This document shows positions 1 through 12,118 of a stretch of 64,000 nucleotides of DNA, piece by piece. The position numbers and the translations under genes are program-made. A model generated the notes under the pieces. The model searched no databases and was not told the origin of the DNA. It worked only from the letters and a program-made list of their open reading frames with translations. Within the stretch, counting starts at the first letter, position 1; the number at the start of each line of letters is the position of its first letter. Origin of the DNA: Perognathus longimembris pacificus (Eukaryota; Chordata; Mammalia; Rodentia; Heteromyidae); NCBI RefSeq assembly GCF_023159225.1, contig NC_063172.1, positions 38,072,832 through 38,136,831 on the forward strand, written 5' to 3'.

Positions 1-63
1 CAGGGACAGTGCTCAGGCCCTGAATCCAAGGCCCAGGACTGGCCAAAAAAAAGAAAAAAAAAG
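1..63 (+). mobile_element. IDL-Geo SINE, 3' end only
   Basis: The window opens inside the right (Geo) monomer: CAGGGACAGTGCTCAGGCCC, then CCCAGGACTGGCC and an A-rich tail. It matches the 3' ends of complete copies at 4452, 45363 and 60824. Confidence 0.85.
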
Positions 64-609
64 AATTCAGTCAGTCAAGTTATGTAGAAAACATTGGCGT
101 AGAATAGATATTTTACAGCTCCAATATGGGAAAAAAGAAATGCATGTAATTATATTACACCGAAGATATACTATGGTACTTCTCCCAAACCCACAGTATG
201 TCGTTTCTGTTATTTGTGAAATAAAGAACTCTTTCTGTGATTTACAGGAATCCACTCCAACTTGGTCTAAGTCCAAGATGGACCTCCTTATTCTAAGTAA
301 ATTTTGTGTCATTTTCTCTTCCTAAGATAAGTTAGCATTGGTCTGGGGTTAATTTTCATATATTCCAAGAGTTTGTTTTCTTAAATATCTTTCATTGTGC
401 ATTTCAAATATAGCCTCATTGAAATTAGTACTGTTTATATAAACATAAAAAGGGAAAAAAATAAGTTTCTTTTATCATGTGTTTATCTATAAACCAGAGA
501 CTCCTAAAACAAGGAAAACCCACCTTAATTATGCACTCAGGCAGGGTAACTGAAGTGACCTCTAAAATGATCTCTTGTGCTACTGAAAAGACTAGTCAAA
601 GCTCATGCT

Positions 610-985
610 TTGATAAGCCTGGAAAGAGAAATCCATGAAACTCCATTTTAAGCAACAGCTGGGAGTGCTAATCCGTGTTGCTGTCCTCTCAGCTATACAG
701 GAGGCTGAGATGGGGAGGAATACAATTCCAGGCCAGCCCAAGCCAAGAAATTTGAGAGATTTCATCTCAATGGAAAAATCTGAGTGTGGTGGAATGTGCT
801 TATCATACCAGTTACCCTAGCAAGTGTAAATAGGAAGATCATGGTCTAGACTAGTCCAGAGAAAAATGATAAAACCTTATCTCAAAAATAACCAAAGCAT
901 AAATGTCTTGGAGATGTGGCTCAAGCAGTAAAGAATAATGAATGAGTGTGAAGACACAAGTTTAAACTCCAGTACCAACAAACAA
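610..985 (+). mobile_element. Old 7SL(B1)-like plus ID-like composite SINE
   Basis: The left part contains B1/Alu-like words (CAGGAGGCTGAGATGGGGAG, AATTCCAGGCCAGCCCA). A second 7SL-like unit and an ID-like end follow (GGAGATGTGGCTCAAGCAGT, TTTAAACTCCAGTACCA). It is strongly diverged and no target duplication is evident. Confidence 0.6.
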
Positions 986-1904
986 TACGATTATGTAAGT
1001 GCAATTATTTTTAATTTTTAAACTTCTGTTTTAAGTTTTATTGTAACCCAGAACCAAGAATGACAAAAATTTAGATATCAAGGAATATTCAGAGTATCAG
1101 TCTGAATTACATTATACTTTGAGATGTTATAAATGACCAAGAAGAGCTAAGTGGTATAAGTGCCTACAAAGCACAAGTGGAAATCTAAGTTCATTCACTA
1201 GTATCCAATAACAGAAATAATAACTTAAAAATAAATAAGAGAAATGACCAGAAGAAGACCAGCTCTTTTCCAGTTTTGGGAGCCACAGGGTCTCAAAGTC
1301 TCATCCTTGGACCTATGGGTCAGGGAACATAGGCGTTACAGGTCCTAAAGAATTAAGTCCACAAACCATAACCATGAAATGCAGGATGATGTGTCAGTCG
1401 AAATAGTAACTTAGCAATTTACAGTGAAAGTTATAGTGATCCAGTATAACTTATGCCCAGGAAGATTTCTACATTATAAGCCATATTGTAATCAAATGGC
1501 AGTTTTAGTGGTATTAGAACCCAATAGGCCCAAGTTTTATAGTTAACATATAGTTAAAAAGTGTATACAATGACAAGTGTTAAAGTTTCAAATCATACAT
1601 TCCCCTGGATAGTACTAAAATCATCTGTTACTTTTTAATCCTTATTTTCTAGACAGTGAACACTCTAAATTGACCTTTTTTCAAAACCATTTTTCAATAG
1701 TCTGTATGTGTATGTATGTGTATGTCTGTATATATATGTATATATATATATAATGTAACACTTATTTCTGTTATGTTTTTAAGCTAGATTTTCACACATC
1801 TCAAGATACCCACCAACACTACAACAGTAGTTATTGCTGTATATGGCCAAACTCATCTTCTGTAGGCTACATTCCATTTAGCTTTAATGGAAGTAAATTA
1901 TGTG

Positions 1905-2215
1905 AGTCTAGGATTGAGGGCTCATACCTGTAATCCCACATATGCAACAGGTGGATCAGGGAGATTATAATTCAAAGTCAGCCCAAAAGGAAAGTTATCA
2001 AGATCCTATCTCATCAAATAAGCTAGAAATATTGGCACATACCTATAATTTCAAGTATGTGGGAGGATGTGATAGGAGCATCACAGTCTGAGACTGGTCT
2101 GTGAAGAAACTTAAGTGCCTCCCTGATAAATAAACTATGACATAAAGAACTAAGGGATGTTATTCACATGACACTACAGGTAGCACACAACTAGCAATCA
2201 CCACAAAGCCCCAAG
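1905..2215 (+). mobile_element. Old 7SL(B1)-like dimeric SINE
   Basis: The words GGGCTCATACCTGTAATCCC and TCAAAGTCAGCCC mark a B1/Alu-like unit. A second diverged unit follows (ATTGGCACATACCTATAATT). It ends near an A-rich tract with AAAAG repeats at 2236-2262. Confidence 0.55.
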
Positions 2216-2947
2216 TAAAAACCTAGCAGCTTCTAAAAAAAGAAAAGAAAAGAAAAGAAAAACAACAGACGTAAACTTCTCTACATTCTCTTTTTCTAAC
2301 TTTCTAGTTTCTGTGTTTCAGATTTCAAGTTTGATGAATGTGACTGGCAAAAAAAAAATCAGATTGTGAAAGAAAAAAATGTATTTTTAATTTGAATATG
2401 TCAAAAAAGTGTATTTGCACTGTGAATAATGTTAATCTTCACTTCCTGTCCAATGCATTCACTGATTTATTTATGCAATAAAGATTTATAAGGAACATGT
2501 CTTTGTGTGGCAGCCTCTTAGGATCTAAAGGTATTACATGAGTTCCACAAAATTCTTCTAAAATAAGGTTTGTGGAAAAGAGGGAGTGAATGAAAAGTCA
2601 AACATATTTAAGTACCTGTGACATCAATAAATTCAATGATTTGAATTTGTTGATCCCCAAAATGAAATTACTCTAGGTGAAAAATGCATTTTAGAAACTC
2701 AATAAGAAAGTAGAAAAATGTTTTCTCATTTTCAGATTTTTCTAAGACTGGCATACTGAAATCAAGACCCATGTGCCCATGTTCATGACAAAGGTATTTA
2801 GTAAAACTGTAATTCTGTATAGATTGTATCACATAATAGCGCAAATCATTAATGTTACTTTAGTATTACCTAGATTTTCTATATCCTTTTATTCTTCAAA
2901 TTGAGATTTGAAATTAAGTTTGAAAAGTATAAAAATATACACATAGT

Positions 2948-3155
2948 TGTGCCGGTGTCTTTGGTATGGTCTTGCTTATAATCATTTTAGGTAGATGCCC
3001 AAAAGTGGGGCTGCTGGGTCATAGGGGAGCTGTATGTTTAGCCTTTTGAGGAACCTCCATACTGCTTTCCAGAGTGGTTGAACCAGTTTACACTCCCACC
3101 AACAGTGTAGTAGGGTTCCCTTTTGGCCACATGCCCTCCAGCACCTGTTATTATT
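2948..3155 (-). mobile_element. L1 fragment, 3' part of ORF2 region
   Basis: Antisense to L1: GAGGAACCTCCATACTGCTT and ACTCCCACCAACAGTGTAG are highly typical of the L1 ORF2 3' region. In L1 order it precedes the fragment at 3160-3950, yet lies on the wrong side of it. The direct repeat 2931-2947 borders it. Confidence 0.8.
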
Positions 3156-3159
3156 AGTT

Positions 3160-3950
3160 TTGTTTATTTTTCTTATTTATTGTCAAAGTGATGTACAGAG
3201 AGGTTACAGTTTCATACATTAGGCCTTGGGTACATTTCTTGTACTGTTTGTTACCTCCTCCCTCATTCCCTCCTCCCTCCTCCTCTTTACCCTCTCCCCC
3301 CATGAGTTGTTCAGTTGGTTTACACCAAACAGTTTTGCAAGTATTGCTTTTAGAGTCGTACATCCTTTTATCCTTTGTCTCTCACTTTTGAGATTCCCTT
3401 TCACTTCCATACTTCTAATACCAGTATATACAGTAACCAGTGTACTCAGATGAGATACAGTAATAGTGTGGGTACAACCACAGGAAGAGGATACAAGAGG
3501 ATCATCAACAACAGAAGCTACACATGGCATGTTGAAAGTGATTACAACAGTGATACAACAGTCGTTTTCATAACATGGAGTTCATTTCACTTAGCATCAT
3601 CTTATGGGTTCATAAGGGCATAGCTATTAGGCTCTTGTGATCCTCTGCTGTGACTAGCCTAAACCTGTGCTAATTATTCCCTATGAGGGAAACCATAGAG
3701 TCCATGTTTCTTTGGGTCTGGCTCACTTCACTTAGTATTTTTTCCAAGTTCTTCCATTTCCTTACTAATGGGGCAATGTCATTCTTTCTGATAGAGGCAT
3801 AAAAATTCCACTGTGTATATGTACCACATTTTCCTGATCCATTCGTTTACTGAGGGGCATCTGGGTTGGTTCCATATTTTAGCTATGACAAATTGTGCTG
3901 CGATGAACTTTGTTGTGTTGGTGGCTTTAGTGTGTTCTTGTTTGTAAAAA
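3160..3950 (-). mobile_element. L1 3' end including 3'UTR, antisense
   Basis: The + strand starts with the reverse complement of the L1 tail (TTTATTGTCAAAGTGATGTA), then the G-rich 3'UTR tract as C/T-rich sequence (3255-3300). It continues to the words of the ORF2 end (GTATATGTACCACATTTTCC). The same 3' end recurs at 5480, 19310, 26380, 33760, 42640 and 43025, so one L1 family supplied many copies. It is 5' truncated. Confidence 0.85.
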
Positions 3951-4175
3951 AAAAATGTACACATAGTATGGACACATTTTTAGTGTAATCATTATTTCCA
4001 AAGTAATATTTTGATTGTTAATTAGCCAAAGAGAATAGAGAAGATGGGCCATATTGTCACCAACTCACACAGTTTACCACAGGGTGGGCTACTGATTCAA
4101 TTCCCTGAAAAACTGTGGTCTATATATAACCCAAAAGAAAGAAACCAGAGCCAAACGTATGTAACCTTAAAAATT

Positions 4176-4709
4176 ATAGCCAGACACGAGTGGCTCTACC
4201 AGACTATTTGGGAGTCTAAGAGTGAGAGGATTGCAATTTGAAACCAACCTGGGCAAAAGAGTTCACTAGACCCCTTCTCATCACATAGCAGGGCTTAGTG
4301 GCATTCAGCTGTGTCCCAAGCTACAGGGGAGGCTAAGATTTAGAAGATCTGAGCACCAGGCCAGCCTCAGGGATAAACTCTGTCTCTGGGGCTGTGGCTC
4401 AAGTGGTAGAGTGTTAGCCTTGAGCAAAATGAAGCCAAGAAGACAGTGCTCGGGCTGGGGATATGGCCTAGTGGCAAGAGAGCTTGCCTCACATACATAA
4501 AGTCCTAGGTTCGATTCCCCAGCACCACATATACAGAAAACGGCCAGAAGGGGCGCTGTGGCTCAAGTGGCAGAGTGCTAGCCTTGAGCAAAAAGAAGCT
4601 AGGGACAGTGCTCAGGCCCTGAGTCCAAGGCCCAGGACTGGCAAAAAAAAAAAAAAAGAAGACAGTGCTCAGGCTCTGATTTCAAGCCCCAGGACTGGCC
4701 AAAAAAAAA
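4176..4709 (+). mobile_element. 7SL-like/Geo composite SINE, split by a younger SINE
   Basis: Two 7SL-like units (AGCTACAGGGGAGGCTAAGA) are followed by a Geo-like right monomer (GGGGCTGTGGCTCAAGTGGT). The element is interrupted at 4451 and resumes at 4656 with its last bases and A tail (CAAGCCCCAGGACTGGCC). Confidence 0.75.
4452..4655 (+). mobile_element. IDL-Geo SINE, nested, with 15-bp TSD
   Basis: The ID-like left monomer (GGCTGGGGATATGGCCTAGT, TTCGATTCCCCAGCACCA with a B-box-like sequence) is joined to the right Geo monomer and an A15 tail. The target-site duplication AAGAAGACAGTGCTC occurs at 4437-4451 and 4656-4670. It inserted into the older composite SINE. Confidence 0.9.
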
Positions 4710-4810
4710 AAACAGCACAATTAAATATAATACAAAATCATACAAAACACTGAAAATGGTTTTGAAAACCTTTCATTGCATTTCAATTGTGATACCAAAG
4801 AATGGTACCA

Positions 4811-4890
4811 TAGGGCTGGGGTGTAATTGGTAGAGTACTTGCTTACTAAGTACAGTCCCAGTGCTGCAAAACAAACAAACAAACAAAAAG
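4811..4890 (+). mobile_element. ID element monomer
   Basis: GGGCTGGGGTGTAATTGGTA with GCTTACTAAGTACAGTCCCA and an AAAC-rich tail is a diverged rodent ID element (tRNA-Ala/BC1-like) without a right monomer. Confidence 0.7.
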
Positions 4891-5089
4891 CCAAAACAAA
4901 CAAGAAAAACCATCTATGCTGTCTTCTACAGGAAAAAGGATGGGGGGGGGGGGGAAAGCCTGTAAATGTATAGGTTCAGATATAAATATCAGCTAACTAC
5001 ATTTTGTTTTCCATTTGCATTTGCTTCAAATCAACCAGAGACAAAACACTAACAGTGGTTAAATGAAGATTTTATTAGTTCACTGCTCA

Positions 5090-5480
5090 TTCTCTGTATT
5101 TGTAGACATTTTCAACATCTGTATTGTTTTGTTTTTTCTCTTGTATTCCCTTCCTGTGGTTTTACTCCTGCTAATACTGTAACTGATCTTAGTACCCTGG
5201 ATACTGTATATGTGTATTGGAACTAGGGAAAGGAAAGGGAATACCAAAATCGAGAGACAAAGGATAAAAAGACAAACCATTGCAATAGCTATACTTATAA
5301 AACCAATTTGTGTAAACCAACAGTACATCTCATGGGAAGGGGGGAAGGGGGAAGGGGGGAGGAGGGCAATGGGGGGGGAATGAGGGAGAAGGTAACAAAT
5401 AGGATAAGAAATGTACTTGTCTTTATGAAGCTGTAACCACTCTGTACTTCATTTTGACAATAAAGAAGAAGAAAAACTGA
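5090..5480 (+). mobile_element. L1 3' end, sense
   Basis: The L1 3'UTR is in sense: ACCCTGGATACTGTATATG, then a purine/G-rich tract at 5330-5390, then TGTACTTCATTTTGACAATA and an A/G-rich tail. It is truncated at about 390 bp, with no ORF left. Confidence 0.8.
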
Positions 5481-6880
5481 AGTATAAAAAAAGAGTTAAA
5501 ATGTATTGATTAAAAAAATCTGGGATCACATGTGCAATTACCTACATTATGGCAAAATGTCATATAATCTGTACAAATATTTTTGTGATAGCTAAAAACT
5601 ACTCTAACTAGTAACTGTAAGTCTATTAAGCCTCTGTCTACTAGCCATCTAAATTTGTTAGTGTAAATATGCTACAGCCAACATTTTAGTGCTTTATAAA
5701 AGAAATATATTTTACACCTCACAATTAAATTTAATAATGCTCCTTTTGATATATATATATGTATGTATATGTGTGTATGTGTGTGTGGATTAGGAATGTA
5801 AAATCACTCATTGTGATAATATACAAGTGTATTATAAATGCATTAAATTCATACTGAATTATTGTTTTTCATGTTTACTGTAGAACATTGTAGTAGGTAT
5901 TCTGCAGTGTAAAAAACAAAGCCATTCATATCAAATTAACTATATCTTTTCCCAACATTTGGAAAGAAGAAATAAGGATTATAACTTGAAGAAGAAAAAA
6001 CAAACTGCTAAGGGAGGCTTAATAGATGTATCTGGCAAAGATAATGGCATTCTAGGACACTTTCATTATCTTATCACCACAGCTGACAAACATTAGGGGA
6101 AAGTCTGTTTAAAGCAAACATTAGAATATACTTGCTCAAAAAGGCAGTCATGAATGTCTGTAGTGATTTTGCAGGCATGATTTTCAGGACTCATCATTCC
6201 AAGCTCCACCAGCAGTAATTCTGGAAAGGGTAAAGCAGAAGCTCTTCTCAACACTTTGGATACTGCCTGTAGTTTTGCAAAATGCTCAGCACACAGAGCC
6301 ACTGTAGTAGTAGATGAAAATAACATCACAAGTTATTCTTTAGATCACTCCTAAATTCAGTATTATGACATTTTCCTTCATATTTTTAATGCAGCATCTG
6401 TTATAGTAACTACTTCAAATTCAGAAAGGCAAAGTACTTACATAAATTAAATAGAAGTTTTTGAGGAAAATGGAGTTAATATACTCATATTTTTATACCT
6501 TATGCCAAATATATGCCATGATTTGTATAGTCTTCACATAATAAAAATAGTTTTGATTTAGTTTAATTTATGCCAGTAAATCTGGACAGCAAAAGGATAA
6601 GCAACCCCTACTTTATCACTTAGTATTTATTTATGTTAGTTTTTTAAAAATCCCAATTAGAAACACAAATTTATAATCACTGATACACAGTTTAATGTAT
6701 AATTTACTAAAACAAATGTGCATTTTATCTGCTTTTTATAAATAATATAGAGTAAGAAAGTGTTGTACAAAAATGTAGCTGTGTATTCAATTCGAATTTG
6801 AGAAGGATCTGAAAAGGAAGTAGAACATCGATGTGTGCTAACATTGACATATATTGTCTTTCTATCTTTTCCCATGTCCC

Positions 6881-6884
<4 letters not shown>

Positions 6885-6911
<27 letters not shown>

Positions 6912-6916
6912 CCACC

Positions 6917-6948
<32 letters not shown>

Positions 6949-6975
6949 CAACCACCACCACAACAACAACAACCA
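6885..6975 (+). repeat. Compound microsatellite (CA)n(CCA)n(CAA)n
   Basis: A pure CA tract passes into CCA repeats, then CAA, then CCA and CAA again. The Val/Gly-rich frames on the other strand are artefacts of this repeat. Confidence 0.95.
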
Positions 6976-9873
6976 AAGCAAAAAATCTCTACATATTAAA
7001 AAATATTTAATCAGTACATAGGCTTAGGGAGAGTCCATAACTTCATATAAAAGAACTCTGAACAATAATATTGCAATTCGCTTTTGTATTCCTCCTTTGT
7101 GATATGGAAATCATGATGATATTTTCAGGCTTATCTTTTAGTTCATAGGCCATACAATTAACTATTGAAGACCAAACAATAACAACAAAACAAACACCAA
7201 AGAAACCCCACCAAAAGTCTCATTCCTTTTATAGTTCTCCAAATTCTGGTTATAAAAACAAACAAAAAAAAATCATCAAGCATGAATATTCAAACCAGAG
7301 AAGCAAACAACTGATTTCAAAATGCTCTGCAAAATGCTTTTATTGCTTTCTCTATAAAATTGGAGCTACCATTTAGTGCATACAATGAGCTGGCAAATGG
7401 CTGTGTCATTAGCACATCTACCATGAATTACAGTCCTTTATTTTTGACCTGAAGAAAGATGTCTCATTTGCAATAAAACTGTGTTCTCACTGAATAAAAG
7501 TTTAGGGCTATTTTTATCTAAGGTACACAGGGCAGTGCATTCAATTTACTTTCTGACTACCTATTCAAAAGTTGTCTCCTCAATCTTTTTCTATCAAGCA
7601 TAGTGTTTTATTTTCTTTCACAATGCCTCTTGTTCTCTGAAATTCCCTTCTTTATTTGTTTTCATGAGAATATGTACCTCATTTGACTTATCAAGCTATT
7701 ATACCCTTCAGCCCTGGAACAGTATCTGTGACTATTTGTTGAATGAGCAAAAAGGGACAGACATAGAGATGGTGAGATAAATCAGAGTCTTTTGGTTGGA
7801 CTGGGATTTAGGGAGAATGGCTGACCAATGTTGCACTAGAGTGACCTCCTGGAAAATCTTTAGGCTCTCTACTGCTTCTATGTGGCTCATACTTACTGGC
7901 ACACTTAAACTGTAGCATGGAAATAGTCAAATGACCAGTTTTATATTATATGCTATAACTTTTCCCATGGGCCTAATTATCATTTTATTTTTAAAGGTTC
8001 ATGCCAAGTTTCATCTCCTCCAGGAATTCTTACTTGAAGTTATGGCTTCTATACCCCAAAGATTCACATTGACTTTTCAATGACTCCCTATTTTTTCCAA
8101 TAAAATCCTATGTGTACTGTAATCCTGGACAGTGTTCCAAGCCATGCCATGGAGGGTGCGGAAGTGAGAGATTGTATAAATTATAGGAAGATTCAAAGGG
8201 TGGAGACGTTGTTAGATATGTTTCAGCCTGATCTTCAAGCAGACCCAGTCTTTCTCCCTGGATTCCCCCAGACACAAGAGGAAAGATGTGGAAAATGGAC
8301 TAGCAAACCACTAATAATAATATACTGAAGAGAAAGAAAGTCATCAACACATTTCTTAAAAGCCCTGAGCAAGTGCAGAGACCAGGAGGAGGGAGAAAGA
8401 CCTCAGGAGGCTGCCCAAGAAGAAATGAACCACAGGGAAAGAGATTTATTTTTCATTCAAAGGGACACAAAGTTACTTGTCAACAAATTACTGGTTAAAG
8501 GCCTATGCTGAATTAGAAATTTGTTCCTAAGAGATAAGTGTAGCATGGCAGAGTATTCCCAAGGAATTATCAAGCAAAAAACCTGGAAGATTCCTAAGTG
8601 ACTGTGGTATAGAGTTCAGGAGTAGTTGTGGTCATAACAAGAGAGACTAATCCTCATTACCATTACTTAATTGCTTTATGCTAATATGCTCTTGAGAACA
8701 TTCCTTCTGCTGCCATGGTTATGCTGGGGCTTATTTACTTAAAAACAGTTCAAAAGGTAACTGCTCTGTCTTACACTGCAGGTAAGTCTTTAACAAACAA
8801 CTTGACAGTGCAGTTCTAAGGCAGTCCTGAGGGAAGTAGCAATACCACAATTGCAAAAAGAAAGCCCTGAGACAGAGTTTATTTTTATCCAGTGAAACAA
8901 TGGAGTTTTAGCCACTATGTCCTTCTGGCTTAAGGGAAAACATGGGAAAGTTCTATAAAATATAATCAAAGTAAGAAATAAGCAAATAAATTACCTACTC
9001 GTTCACCAAAATAGTAGAGGCATCAACAATTATTCTGGTGTGTGCAGTAGCAATCGATAGAAGATGAATGAAATGAAATTAGTGATTAAGACTTGGAGCT
9101 ATGTGAACATATTGAAGTTGAACATAACAACAGGAGTCATTTAATCCCAAAAGAGATGATAGGTGGCTGAAAGATTGATAAGTGATGAGGAAGTTTGGAA
9201 GTCTGTGGTGGTAGAGGATGGAATTGTCTGGGCTTTTAGATGACAACTCGAATAAGAGTTCTAGAATGAGGGAAGGTGGTATGTGTAACAGAAAGAAGAT
9301 GCAATAATCGAAGAACCATCAGACTGGTTGTGAAAGCATGAGTGGATGTACCTACTTATAGGATGAAGAAATAAAATCTGAAGGACAGAGGATCCCAAGT
9401 AGATATGATGATGAACCCAGTAAGAAGATGGAGTAGTAACCAAGGTGAAAATATGATTATATGTGATACAGAACTAGAAATCTAGTCCCTTGACAGGATA
9501 TCCAATGACATCATCAATAAAACAGAATAACTAAACACAGGCATGCAATGAAAGAGGAAAAGGGGGAGGAAAAACATAAACACCACTTGTGAAACAGAAA
9601 GGATCTGCTATCCTCTACAGCTCTGTGCACTGTTTGTTACTTCAACAGCTATAATAATAATTTTTAACGTGTGCCATGAGTTAAGTACTAAATGACAAAA
9701 TGATGAAACACCTCTAGAATGAGGACACTAAGTGAACAAAATAAAACAGGAAATAAAATTACAAATCAAATTAGGCTCCAAGGGTTAGGAGAAAAAGTGG
9801 GATTGGGTAACAAGTTTATCTAGGTGGCAAAATTCCTCCCTGCTTAACTAATAGTCTAATGTTTGAGATACTA

Positions 9874-9890
<17 letters not shown>

Positions 9891-9924
<34 letters not shown>

Positions 9925-10115
9925 GCCAGTCCTGGGCCTTGGACTCAGGGCCTAAGCACTGTCCCTGGCTTCTTCCCGCTCAAGGCTAGCACTCTGCCAC
10001 TTGCGCCACAGCGCCGCTTCTGGCCGTTTTCTGTATATGTGGTGCTGGGGAATTGAACCTAGGGCCTTGTGTATTCGAGGCAGGCACTCTTGCCACTAGG
10101 CTATATCCCCAGCCC
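9891..10115 (-). mobile_element. IDL-Geo SINE, antisense, 15-bp TSD
   Basis: The poly(T) at 9891-9923 is the reverse of the A tail. Both monomers follow in reverse, ending at the ID head (CTATATCCCCAGCCC). The duplication TGAGATACTATATAT flanks it at 9864-9878 and 10116-10130. It is a near-full, young copy. Confidence 0.9.
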
Positions 10116-10139
10116 TGAGATACTATATATTTTTAAGCA

Positions 10140-10290
10140 GGGAGGAATATATATATATATACACATATATACATATATGCACACATACAGATTCGCATAT
10201 ATACATATATGTATGTATATACCTATATAAACACATACATCTATACATACACACATATATACATATATAAAACATACATATCTATCTACA
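10140..10290. repeat. AT/AC-rich microsatellite
   Basis: Alternating TATA, CATATATA and ACATAC motifs form an imperfect alternating purine-pyrimidine tract. Confidence 0.85.
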
Positions 10291-10789
10291 CATCACTTTT
10301 GGCAAGGCTTCAGAGATCTACAACTTCTCCTTTTTATTAATTTTTATTATCATTAAGTAGTCGTGTAAACGAACTGCTAAAGAACCAAGCAGTTTAGGAG
10401 TACAATGCAGCTTGACCAGTGTCTCCTTTTAAACATCCTCACCCACTCCTCTTTACCCATCCCTTCCCTTTCTTTTCTTAATAGTGTAATATATATACTG
10501 TCTTATTCTCTTGATAGTTACTGTGTGGTTAAAAAGAAGGCTCTAATTGTAATTAGTTTTATATACATCCTAATATGAAGAGATCACTACAAATTTATTC
10601 CTGAACAATTAACTGTCGGTCATTGTGTAAAATGCATATTATTTGAATTAACAGAAAAAGATCACTATTTCTAGAAAAATGCTTTTAAAAGAATAAATTT
10701 AATTCACTGTAAATGCCTTCTATGCAGTGAAATAATACATAGTCATTTGTTATCAAAACATGTTTCTTTTCTTTCTTTTTCTTTTTTGC

Positions 10790-11280
10790 TTTTTGTTTTG
10801 TTTTTCTTGTATCATTCTGTTTGGTTTTGGTGCTATTGGGCCTCTAGGTCTATTTTCCACTGGCTATTTGTATGATGGAGTCTCTCCCCAGCATGTGTTT
10901 GAGCAACAGTCTGGCAATTTTTAGGCTTTCTGCACTGCATTTTTTTTTTTTTCATTTGTGAGGATGTATCTTAGTTTGGGGTAGATTGTTAGAGGACATA
11001 CTACTGGGTCAAGAAAACAGTGCATATTAAATTCTGTGAGACTTCACCAAGCTGATCTTCACAGGGATTGCACTGTTTACATTCTCATCAAGATTATACA
11101 AGAAATCCTATTTCTATATGGCACCACACTAAAAAAATCTGATAAGGAAGACATAGTATCATACAGAGTTTTCAGCTTATATTTCTCCCATAATTGAATT
11201 TGTTCATCTTTGTGTTCATTTTGCTTTCATCATGAATTATCTGTACGTTTGTTATTGAGTTTTTATGACTTAAAAAAGTT
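10790..11280 (-). mobile_element. Old L1 fragment, ORF2/3' region, antisense
   Basis: The order of diverged words resembles the L1 antisense pattern seen at 2948-3155: a contrast of GTATGATGGAGTC and TACTACTGGGTCA, then GTGAGACTTCACCAAGCTG and TTTACATTCTCATCA. It is older than the other L1 copies. Confidence 0.5.
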
Positions 11281-11309
11281 TCTTAAACACTATCCTAAGT
11301 AACCCTTTG

Positions 11310-11446
11310 TGGGCTGGGAATGTGACTTAGTGGTAGAGTGCTTGCCTAGCAAGCATGAATGAAGCTCTAGGTTTGATTCCTCTGCACCACATAAGCAGAA
11401 AAAGCCAGAAATGGTACTGTGGCTTAAGTAGTAGGGTGCTATTCTT
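11310..11446 (+). mobile_element. IDL-Geo-like SINE, 5' half
   Basis: The ID-like head GGGCTGGGAATGTGACTTAG is followed by the start of the right monomer (TACTGTGGCTTAAGTAGTAG) and stops at 11446. The rest of the SINE resumes at 12119, after an insertion. Positions 11360-11446 are repeated at 12119-12205. Confidence 0.8.
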
Positions 11447-12118
11447 TATTTTTTATTATTTTTTTTTTTTGCCTTTTCAAGTTTTTATTTTTATACATTT
11501 TTTTGTATTAAAAAGAAAAGCATAATTACCACAAATTACAAAGGACTAAAGCAGGACTAGAATAATGAATGAATCACTTCAGCCTGGAAAGCAGATACTC
11601 TCAATAATATTAATGTTAAAATACAAGCTCATTCAAGTATTTTACTTTTTTTTTTTTTGTCCTTTTGAATGTGATGTCCTAGAGCACATGGTAGACAATG
11701 CACTATGAGCGTAAGTGGAGCCAGATGAGTTCTCCTCTCCAGGGAGAAACAGGCTGGAAGTTCTTATCTTCTCTGCCATCACCATGGCCAAAGGAGGAGA
11801 GGACCGGGGTCTGAGGGAGAACTCGGGGACCCTTCCACACGAGTACTTTGGGGTTTCCTATTCAAGAGTCCCAGATGATCCAGACTACCCAGACTTTGGG
11901 CACCACCACCACCACCACCACCACCACCACCACCACCACCACCACCACCACCACCACCACCACCACCACCACCACCACGGGCGGCCTCCTCTCCTCACAG
12001 TGCGCTTGCTCCCGGGTTCGGGGGGGCAGCCCAGAGAACCTGCCCCTCGCCAACCCCAGGCACGCAGACCTTCTGCCTGCCGTCCTCCCAAAGGACGCTC
12101 TGCGGGGACCAAGCCTGG
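11447..12118 (-). pseudogene. Processed transcript (retrocopy), unidentified source
   Basis: The insert sits inside a SINE and reads as a polyadenylated RNA on the minus strand. It has a T-rich tract at 11447-11470 (reverse of the A tail) and an AATAAA signal on the minus strand at 11484-11489, about 14 bases before the tail. AT-rich 3'UTR-like sequence follows to 11700, then a GC-rich 5' part with 26 perfect GTG/CAC triplets (11901-11978). No long frame without the triplet repeat exists on the sense strand, so it may be UTR or a noncoding RNA. I do not recognise the parent. It is flanked by an 87-bp direct repeat. Confidence 0.6.
11901..11978 (+). repeat. (CAC)26 trinucleotide repeat
   Basis: There are 26 perfect CAC units inside the retrocopy. 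Apparent poly-His, poly-Thr, poly-Val and poly-Trp frames across it are products of the repeat. Confidence 0.98.

Noticed and set aside
3188..3530. Overlapping Pro/Ser-rich and Gly/Glu-rich frames
   Set aside because: They come from the C/T-rich reverse of the L1 3'UTR purine tract, which recurs at 43038 and 26087.
6725..6976. Minus-strand frame starting with Val and Gly runs
   Set aside because: Translation of the compound microsatellite; nothing recognisable follows.
8110..8328. 72-codon + strand frame in a less AT-rich part of intron 6
   Set aside because: No recognisable protein and no flanking signals. An old LTR remnant at 8100-8900 was considered, but I could not support it from motifs.
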